The position numbers and the translations under genes were made by a program. Shown in pieces: positions 58,039 through 64,000 of a stretch of 64,000 nt of DNA. Within the stretch, counting starts at the first letter, position 1; every line of letters begins with the position of its first letter. The notes below the pieces were generated by a model. That model did not search any database. It saw nothing but the letters and a program-made list of their open reading frames with translations, and had not been told where the DNA came from. The stretch is from Bradyrhizobium yuanmingense. Lineage in GTDB: Bacteria; Pseudomonadota; Alphaproteobacteria; Rhizobiales; Xanthobacteraceae. The stretch is from the NCBI RefSeq assembly GCF_029167105.1, contig NZ_JARFML010000002.1, positions 248,001-312,000 of the forward strand, given 5' to 3'.

Positions 58039-58629
58039 TTAGCGTTCGATGGTGCCGGTGCGCCGGATCTTCTTCTGCAGCAGCAGCACGCCGTAGAGCA
58101 GCGCTTCCGCCGTGGGCGGGCAGCCCGGCACGTAGATGTCGATCGGCACGATGCGGTCGCAGCCGCGCACGACCGAGTAGGAATAGTGATAATAGCCGCC
58201 GCCATTGGCGCAGGAGCCCATCGAGATGACGTAGCGCGGCTCGGGCATCTGGTCGTAGACCTTGCGCAGCGCCGGCGCCATCTTGTTGGTCAGCGTTCCC
58301 GCCACGATCATCACGTCGGACTGGCGCGGCGAGGCACGCGGGGCGAAGCCGAAGCGCTCGACGTCGTAGCGCGGCATCGAGACCTGCATCATCTCGACCG
58401 CGCAGCAGGCGAGACCGAAGGTCATCCACATCAACGAGCCGGTGCGCGCCCAGGTGATGAGGTCGTCGGTCGCGGCCACGAAAAAGCCCTTGTCGGACAG
58501 CTCGGAATTGACCTCGAGGAAGAACGGATCATTGGCCCCGACCGGCTTGCCGGTCGACGGATCCAGAATGCCCTTCGGGGCCGGTGCGATCACCGGACCT
58601 GCGGACTGCGTATTCGGGTTCAATCCCAT
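58039..58629 (-). CDS. nuoB: NADH-quinone oxidoreductase subunit B
   Basis: A 196-residue subunit carrying cluster N2, the last before quinone. Ligands lie in [10 protein letters not shown] (adjacent cysteines), [17 protein letters not shown] and [14 protein letters not shown]. The N-terminus has an extra Pro/Ala segment typical of this group. The Met at 58629 overlaps the end of nuoA by ten bases. Confidence 0.98.
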   Translation of the reverse strand: MGLNPNTQSAGPVIAPAPKGILDPSTGKPVGANDPFFLEVNSELSDKGFFVAATDDLITWARTGSLMWMTFGLACCAVEMMQVSMPRYDVERFGFAPRASPRQSDVMIVAGTLTNKMAPALRKVYDQMPEPRYVISMGSCANGGGYYHYSYSVVRGCDRIVPIDIYVPGCPPTAEALLYGVLLLQKKIRRTGTIER

Positions 58630-58985
58630 TCGAGGGCCCCTTTCTTCCATTCATAGGCGAACCCGACCGTCAGCACGGCGAGGAACACCACCATGGACCA
58701 GAAGCCGGTCGCGCCAAGCTTGCCGAACGCCACCGCCCAGGGAAACAGAAACGCCACCTCGAGATCGAAGATGATGAAGAGGATGGCGACGAGATAGAAG
58801 CGGACGTCGAACTTCATGCGGGCGTCGTCGAAGGCGTTGAAACCGCACTCGTAGGCCGACAGCTTTTCGGGATCCGGCTGCTGGAACGCCACGATGAACG
58901 GCGCGATCAGCAGCACGAGGCCGATCAGGCCCGCTACCCCTATAAAGACGACGAGTGGAAGATAGTTCTGCAGAATGCCGCTCAT
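58620..58985 (-). CDS. nuoA: NADH-quinone oxidoreductase subunit A
   Basis: A 121-residue three-helix subunit. It begins [19 protein letters not shown] and has the conserved loop [27 protein letters not shown]. First gene of the operon; its promoter must lie in 58986-59663. An AGGG at a loose distance is the only visible ribosome binding site. A start 31 codons upstream is rejected as unlike the family. Confidence 0.97.
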   Translation of the reverse strand: MSGILQNYLPLVVFIGVAGLIGLVLLIAPFIVAFQQPDPEKLSAYECGFNAFDDARMKFDVRFYLVAILFIIFDLEVAFLFPWAVAFGKLGATGFWSMVVFLAVLTVGFAYEWKKGALEWD

Positions 58986-59663
58986 TGGCGAGCCCTTTTC
59001 CCGCAGCCTCGGGACAGCCACGGATTCGTCCGATTTGGAATTATTCTGAGCCTTAGCGCAGTGCACCAATGGGCGCAAGACACGCTCTTTTCAGGCCCTT
59101 TGCCGCCCCCAGAACGGTGAAAATCCCGGAATCACCCCGCGGCTGGTATGGAGCAGATCGCCCCACCCAGCAAGGGCCGCCACGGTCTCGCAGGTCAGCC
59201 GTTCTGAGATTGCGGCACTCGGGCCGAGGCAGCTATTCGCTGCGCGCTGACCGACCAAATGCTCGGGTTTTTGGTGCGGCAGTGCAGCGCCGCAGGGGCA
59301 ACTTCCCCCCATTGTCGCGGCGACAGATTTGCCGATCGGCGCGGCCCCGACACCAATGCTGGTGCCGCCGCCTCAGGTGCAGGAAAGACCTGTCCACAGC
59401 TCAGAGTAATCGGAGGAGCCATGCGTCATCACGGGACCGGAGCTCGTCCGGCGATTGTGTCCGCGACTGGCTCCAAGCCGGCCGCGAGCGCGGCGGCGGC
59501 GACCTGCCGGTCGCGCGCCGCGCTCGGATGAGCTTTGGGCCGGGGGGCATGGCCCGCGAGCTCATCGTGACGGCGGATCAGCGGACACCCAGGCGGAGCC
59601 GGGCGAACATCACGATCGGTTGCTCTTGGTCCGAGAGCCTTCCGGCCCTGCCCTCGGCTGTCC
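58986..59663. other. Upstream region of the nuo operon
   Basis: About 680 bases between nuoA and the 3' end of the TonB receptor gene, both on the minus strand. It must hold the nuo promoter; an AT-richer patch at about 59020-59060 is the best candidate. A 36-codon plus-strand frame at 59421-59531 has a good GGAGGA site but meaningless composition. I can support no gene here. Confidence 0.45.
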
Positions 59664-61988
59664 TCACCATTTGTAGGAGACGCTGGCGGTGACGCGCCGA
59701 CGGTCGCCGTAGAAGCAGGACGTGGCCGACGCGCAGCTTGCGACATAGATTTTGTCGGTCAGGTTGATCACGTTCAGCGCCGTGCGCCAGTTCTGCCATT
59801 CATAGTGGAGCGCGAGATCGCCGAGCACGACCGCGGGAACCTCGAGCGTGTTGGCCTGGTCGGCCCAGGACGAGCCGATGTAACGCACGCCGCCGCCGAA
59901 GCCGAACCCCGCGAGCGGCCCGTCCTTGAAGGTGTAGTCCGCCCAACCCGACACCAGGAGTTCGGGTGTGTTGGTCGGCGTCTTGCCGATCAAGGCCGGA
60001 TTGAGATCCTTGCTGTTGAAGAGATGATAGGCGGTGAAGGCGCCGATGAACTTCAGCTCCTTGGTGGCGTTGGCTACGGCCTCAAGCTCGATACCGCGGG
60101 ACGTTACCTCGCCAGTCTGGTTTTGCAGCACCGGCGTCGTCACCGTCGTCGTCGCAACGTTCTGGCGCTTCAGGTCGAACACCGAGGCGGTGAAGTAGCC
60201 GTCGAAGCCCGTCGGCGCGACCTTCACGCCGATCTCGACCTGCCGGCCGGTCTCCGGCAGAAACAGCTGGTTCTGCGCATTCAGGCCGATGACCGGATTG
60301 TAGCTGGTCGAGTATGACACATAGGGCGCGATGCCGTTGTCGAAATTGTAGATCAGCCCCGCACGGCCGCTGAACCTACTGTCGTCGCGGCTGGCGACGG
60401 TGGCGCCGGTGTCCCGGGCTTCCTGCGTCGTCTCGACCCAGTCATTGCGGCCGCTCAGCACCAGCGTGAAATTGCCGAGCTTCATCTGGTCCTGAACGTA
60501 AGTGCCAGCCTGTTTCTGCGTGATGAGGAAGTTGCGGAACGGCGAGCCGGGTAGCGGAACCTCAGCTCCTCCATAGGCCGGATTGAAGACGTTGATCGAG
60601 GGCACACCGAACCCGAAGGCCTGGTAATCGTCGATTTGATAGCCCCGCAGATCGACACCGAACAGCATCGTGTGCCTGACGGCGCCGGTGTTGAAACGGT
60701 ACTCTAACTGGTTGTCGAGATTGGCCTGATTCGCTGTGTTTTTCGCATACCAGTTATAGCGGCCCATCGTCGCCGTGTTGATGTTGTCCCAGCCGTTGCC
60801 GACATAGCCGCGATAGGTGATGTCGACATGCGCGAAGCGAGCGTTCTGCCGGAACGTCACATCGTCGGTGAGATGACGCTCGAACTGGTAGCCGAGCATC
60901 TCCTGCTCGCGCGTGAACTTGTCGACACTGGGATCGCCGACGAAGAAGCTGGTCGGGATCTTGCCGAACGGCGCGCTGGTCACCGTGCCCTGATAGGGCA
61001 GGAAGTTGATGCCGCGGGTATCCTGCTTCGAGGCCGACGCCAGCACCGTGAAGGTCGTGTCGGCATCGGGCTTCCACGTGACCGACGGCGCGATGAAGTA
61101 GTTGTTGTCAGGTGTGAAGTTGACCTGCGTACCGCCGTTCTGGACCTGGCCGACCACGCGTGCGAACAGCTTGCCGTTGTCAGGGCTGGTCGCAACCGGA
61201 CCGCCGAAATCAAACCCGACATAGGCGTTGCCAAAATTGTTGACGCCCGCCTCGATGTAGCGGATCGGCTCCGCCGGCGGCATCTTGCTGATGACGTTGA
61301 CGATGCCGCTCGGGCTTGATCCGCCGTAAAGCACCGCCGACGGACCGCGCAACACCTCGACCCGCTCCATGTTGGGGGTCTGCAGCTTCCAGCTTGCGTA
61401 AGACGTATAGAACAGCTGCATGCCGTCGAGGAACAGACCGATATCCTCTGACTTGAAGCCGCGGATCAGCCACCAATCGTTGCGAGTGTCCGCACCGAAG
61501 GTCCCTGCCCGCACGCCGGCGGTGTAGCGCAGGACCTCGTCGAGCTTGTTCGGCTTCTGGTCACGGATCTGCTCGGCACCGATGACGGACACCGCCTGCG
61601 GCGTCTCCATGATCGGCGTGTTGGTCTTGGTGCCCGACGAGCTGCGGCCGGCGACGTAGCCGTTCACCGGCCCGCGCGGCGTCTCGACGAAGCCGACGTC
61701 GCGCCGTGGCTGCGGCCTGTTCGTGGCGGGGGTCTGCACCGAGATCCGCGTTGCGCGGCGCTGAGGCGTCGCCGCGGTGCGGCGGCGCGCTTCCGGCGCC
61801 GTGACCGTCACCGGCGGAATGTTCTGCGCGCCACTCTGCGCGGAAGATTGTGCAAGCGATGCCTGAGGCATCAAGACCCAAGCGGATGCGGTCGCCAACA
61901 CGGCCGACCGCAGCATTCCAAGACTGTTCAACGCGCCACCCCAAAGCTGCATGTTCGATGCGTCATGCCGCCTGTTCCCCAACGGCAT
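59664..61988 (-). CDS. TonB-dependent siderophore receptor
   Basis: A 774-residue outer-membrane receptor (FhuA/FoxA-type). Signal peptide near residues 25-48 (MLRSAVLATASAWVLMPQASLA), TonB-box-like IPPVTVTAPE near 60, plug domain with RDQKPNKLDEVLRYTAGVRAG and RGFKSEDIGLFLDG, then a 22-strand barrel ending in YKW. It imports a ferric siderophore using TonB energy. The start is uncertain: Met codons at 61988, 61952 and 61916 all fit and none has a strong ribosome binding site. A TTAGAA-type inverted repeat 50 bases upstream suggests iron control. Confidence 0.93.
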   Translation of the reverse strand: MPLGNRRHDASNMQLWGGALNSLGMLRSAVLATASAWVLMPQASLAQSSAQSGAQNIPPVTVTAPEARRRTAATPQRRATRISVQTPATNRPQPRRDVGFVETPRGPVNGYVAGRSSSGTKTNTPIMETPQAVSVIGAEQIRDQKPNKLDEVLRYTAGVRAGTFGADTRNDWWLIRGFKSEDIGLFLDGMQLFYTSYASWKLQTPNMERVEVLRGPSAVLYGGSSPSGIVNVISKMPPAEPIRYIEAGVNNFGNAYVGFDFGGPVATSPDNGKLFARVVGQVQNGGTQVNFTPDNNYFIAPSVTWKPDADTTFTVLASASKQDTRGINFLPYQGTVTSAPFGKIPTSFFVGDPSVDKFTREQEMLGYQFERHLTDDVTFRQNARFAHVDITYRGYVGNGWDNINTATMGRYNWYAKNTANQANLDNQLEYRFNTGAVRHTMLFGVDLRGYQIDDYQAFGFGVPSINVFNPAYGGAEVPLPGSPFRNFLITQKQAGTYVQDQMKLGNFTLVLSGRNDWVETTQEARDTGATVASRDDSRFSGRAGLIYNFDNGIAPYVSYSTSYNPVIGLNAQNQLFLPETGRQVEIGVKVAPTGFDGYFTASVFDLKRQNVATTTVTTPVLQNQTGEVTSRGIELEAVANATKELKFIGAFTAYHLFNSKDLNPALIGKTPTNTPELLVSGWADYTFKDGPLAGFGFGGGVRYIGSSWADQANTLEVPAVVLGDLALHYEWQNWRTALNVINLTDKIYVASCASATSCFYGDRRRVTASVSYKW

Positions 61989-62037
61989 GCGCTTGTGGTG
62001 ACGCTTATGTGAGGGCGCGCGATTTCCCTAATTGAAA

Positions 62038-62062
62038 GCTTCTTAGAAAGACTCTTAGAAGC
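62038..62062. promoter_or_regulatory. Candidate iron-responsive operator
   Basis: An inverted repeat of ten-base arms (GCTTCTTAGA and TCTTAGAAGC) matching at nine of ten positions around a five-base spacer. It contains two TTAGAA half-sites 12 bases apart, similar to the iron control element bound by Irr in Bradyrhizobium. It is 50 bases upstream of the siderophore receptor start. Confidence 0.5.
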
Positions 62063-62277
62063 ACTCCAGATGAGCTTGGCGTCCGCGCCTCCGGGACCCC
62101 CTCGCTCCGGATCGATATGCCCGGCCTCGGAAGGGCGCCGCCTCCCACCCCCACTCCGGGCGAGCCCCGCCAAGCAGGAGATGAAACCATTTTGCGGAAC
62201 CCGCGAAACCATCCGGAAACAGATGGCCCGTAGAAGATGAGCCCATAGACGGCGGCAAAGCCCGTCGGGAGGCTCAG

Positions 62278-62481
62278 ATGAACCACTCAATTCATTCTGC
62301 TGATCGTGCGACCCACCTGAAGATCGTGGTGGTGGCGCTGGTGGCCGGCATTGCCGTGGCCGGCTTCGGGATCGCGGCCCGCACCCACGCCGATTACAGC
62401 CAGACCGCACAGTCCACCCAGGTCATCAAGGCCGGCAAGCCGGTGGTGGTGACCAGCGCCGGGACGTCCGAGATTCGCTGA
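62278..62481 (+). CDS. Small exported or membrane-anchored protein
   Basis: A 67-residue protein. N-terminal basic part, one hydrophobic helix (residues 16-34, IVVVALVAGIAVAGFGIAA) and a short polar tail (VIKAGKPVVVTSAGTSEIR). A GGGAGG ribosome binding site is well placed and a clear terminator follows, so it is a real gene. I recall similar small proteins in Bradyrhizobium but know no function. It is divergent from the siderophore receptor. Confidence 0.8.
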   Translation: MNHSIHSADRATHLKIVVVALVAGIAVAGFGIAARTHADYSQTAQSTQVIKAGKPVVVTSAGTSEIR

Positions 62482-62512
62482 ACAACCGAAAAGGTCCGGT
62501 TTGACACCAAAC

Positions 62513-62534
62513 GGCCGCCTTTGGGCGGCCTTTT
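62513..62534 (+). terminator. Rho-independent terminator
   Basis: A seven-base-pair stem (GGCCGCC / GGCGGCC) with a four-base loop and four T residues. It lies about 30 bases past the stop of the 67-residue protein gene. Confidence 0.88.
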
Positions 62535-62648
62535 CGTTTGGTTTCGCCCTTGCGACGGCGCCGTGGGGGATGTTGCCTCCGCCAGACGCGAGAAGGAGCG
62601 CAAGAAGATGCCCGCCGGGCACGGCGGGCATCCGTCTTCGAGATCACG

Positions 62649-63755
62649 CTACCAGGTATAGCGAAGGCCGGCCTGAGACCCCGCGATCGAGGTTCCGAAT
62701 CCGCCAACCCCAGGCAGAAGCGGGTCCGGCACGGTGATGCTGCTGCCATGAACTTCGAGGTAGGACGACAGCTGCGGCGTCCAGAGCACGTTGACCTTTG
62801 CGGAGCCGCGAAGGCCATTGGTACCGATCATGCCGGCCGCAACGGGGACCGCGCCTCCAACGGCGCCGGCGCCGCTCGCGTCGACGATCCTGTAGTACTG
62901 CCCCGAGATCGATGGCTGGATCTTAAAGCCCAGCCAGTCCGCCTCGAATCCGACGCGCATGCCACCGTGAAATTCGGTTGAATCGCCCGTCTTGCTGCCG
63001 AAATTGGCGGTATAGCTCTCCGAATAGGTTACGCCGACCGTCGGCTCGAACCACACGGTGTAGGGGAAGTCGAACCGGTATTGGCCGTTCCAGGTATAGG
63101 CGATGCCGCTGCCGTCCGCGGTCGCGGCAAGGGGCAGATTGGACGTGTTGCGAGTCCAGCTCGCGAGCGCGGTGAAGTCAGTCGAGAAACCGCCGTTGAT
63201 GTACGACAGGGTGCCGGAAGTCGATGGAACTGAACCATCGGTGGTCAGTCCGCCATTCACGAAGGTGTGCGCCCACGAGTGGGAGCCAGTCCCGATGAAG
63301 GTCAGCGCGTCGGTTGCAGTGAAGATACCGATCTTGGTCACATCGACTGCGCCGGTCACCGTCGCAACGCTGACCTGGACCCCACTCGATTGCGCACTGT
63401 CGCCACTGCCGACGAGGTTCACGCCGTAAAGCCAAGCCGCCGGGGACGGCGCTGCAAGTGCCGGAGCCTTGGCGTAGGCCAGCGCACCGAACGGATTGCT
63501 GACACCCCTCGCGGCGAACGGATCACGACGGTCGAAATCCGACTCCTCGCCGCTGAAGCGCAGCATTCCAGGAGGAGCAACGACCCTGCGATGCTGAATC
63601 TGGTCGCGGACGTTCTGAATGATGGTCTGGACGGCGTTGTTGACGACTTGCTGCGGAACATTGACCTCCTGTGCCGAGGCCGGTCGCGTTGCAAACAGAC
63701 TAAGCAAAAAAGGTACGGCCACCGCAAAGCCGCGGAGGAGAATTCCTGCCCTCAT
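62649..63755 (-). CDS. Outer-membrane beta-barrel protein, autotransporter-like barrel
   Basis: A 368-residue protein. Signal peptide (MRAGILLRGFAVAVPFLLSLF) ends at ASAQEVN. A short helical region (PQQVVNNAVQTIIQNVRDQIQ) precedes a stretch with Asp-rich segment FDRRDPFAARG, then a beta-barrel of about 270 residues with alternating strands (YRFDFPYTVWFEPTVGVTYSESY, SAKVNVLWTPQLSSYLEVHG) ending in AGLRYTW, an aromatic terminus suited to outer-membrane insertion. There is no passenger domain, so it is probably a porin-like or adhesin-anchor barrel. Function unknown. Confidence 0.75.
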   Translation of the reverse strand: MRAGILLRGFAVAVPFLLSLFATRPASAQEVNVPQQVVNNAVQTIIQNVRDQIQHRRVVAPPGMLRFSGEESDFDRRDPFAARGVSNPFGALAYAKAPALAAPSPAAWLYGVNLVGSGDSAQSSGVQVSVATVTGAVDVTKIGIFTATDALTFIGTGSHSWAHTFVNGGLTTDGSVPSTSGTLSYINGGFSTDFTALASWTRNTSNLPLAATADGSGIAYTWNGQYRFDFPYTVWFEPTVGVTYSESYTANFGSKTGDSTEFHGGMRVGFEADWLGFKIQPSISGQYYRIVDASGAGAVGGAVPVAAGMIGTNGLRGSAKVNVLWTPQLSSYLEVHGSSITVPDPLLPGVGGFGTSIAGSQAGLRYTW

Positions 63756-64000
63756 GGTCTTCGATCAGCCCCCTGCTGGTTCAGCCCCGAGCCTTGGCGG
63801 GAGGTAAATTCCCGCAGGCTTCAGGCGCCGAATTTATTTGCAAAGCACCCGCGGCGTCTTCACCTGATTGGCTGAATTGGGGGTTCAGCTCCATCAAGCG
63901 CGTCCGGTTGATGCTCATTTGCAACACTTTCCCAGGCCCCGCTGCACGCCGAGCGACACTCCCGGATACGAGAGCAACTCAACGCAGGGGGCGCGCCGAT
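63756..64000. other. Upstream region of outer-membrane protein gene
   Basis: Contains a GCGGGA/TCCCGC hairpin (about 63800-63820) near the start of the gene and no open reading frame I can support. The window ends here. Confidence 0.4.

Noticed and set aside
59421..59531. 36-codon plus-strand frame with a GGAGGA site
   Set aside because: Good ribosome binding site but low-complexity Ala/Arg composition and no hydrophobic or conserved feature.

Overview
The window looks like a chromosomal segment of a Bradyrhizobium-type alphaproteobacterium (Nitrobacteraceae). The evidence is a GC-rich sequence with alphaproteobacterial versions of dnaE, lolC/lolD, proS (short form without an editing domain), RNase J and a 14-subunit nuo operon, LexA sites of the alphaproteobacterial GTTC-N7-GTTC type, an Omp25/31-like porin, and a five-gene copper operon laid out like pcuABCDE of Bradyrhizobium. 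No rRNA, tRNA, CRISPR array, transposase or phage gene was seen.

Layout. 0.3-4.8 kb (minus): a lipoprotein, dnaE and, just upstream of dnaE, a 32-residue one-helix membrane miniprotein preceded by two LexA boxes. 4.9-12.9 kb: outer-membrane barrel protein, periplasmic ClpP-like protein, orphan multi-sensor hybrid histidine kinase, and an XRE/MmyB-like regulator divergent from an alcohol dehydrogenase-like gene. 13.0-16.4 kb (minus): lolD, lolC/E, proS. 16.5-21.9 kb (minus): copper-acquisition operon pcuA-E. 22.2-26.5 kb (plus): a possible structured RNA ending in a strong terminator, a globin and a sugar-type ABC importer. 26.7-32 kb: a long palindromic repeat, an ATC-hydrolase-like gene with ridA and a divergent compact LysR regulator, a radical SAM protein and a lone TrpX-type binding protein. 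32-38.8 kb (minus): mtnK-like kinase and a complete dipeptide/oligopeptide ABC importer. 38.8-40.2 kb: yidB-like and glsB-like genes bracketed by a 115-residue hypothetical gene and a decayed copy of its 3' end. 40.2-59.0 kb (minus): nuoA-N, then birA, rnj, mce and a DUF1467 gene in one tightly packed run. 59.7-63.8 kb: TonB siderophore receptor with a palindromic upstream site, a small exported protein, and an outer-membrane barrel protein.

How it fits together. The largest unit is respiratory complex I. Two extra genes sit inside it: an FkbM-type methyltransferase between nuoD and nuoE, and a 66-residue two-helix membrane protein between nuoE and nuoF. Both are joined to the preceding gene by ATGA stop/start overlaps. 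The pcu operon would supply copper for terminal oxidases and so also serves respiration. From my knowledge of related genomes, mce-DUF1467-proS-lol-dnaE is usually a more compact neighbourhood; here accessory transport, regulatory and envelope genes appear to have been inserted at two points.

The most interesting item is the SOS-controlled miniprotein at 4640-4738. By size, topology and LexA control it resembles the Caulobacter division inhibitor SidA. The complex I methyltransferase and the 66-residue nuo protein come next.
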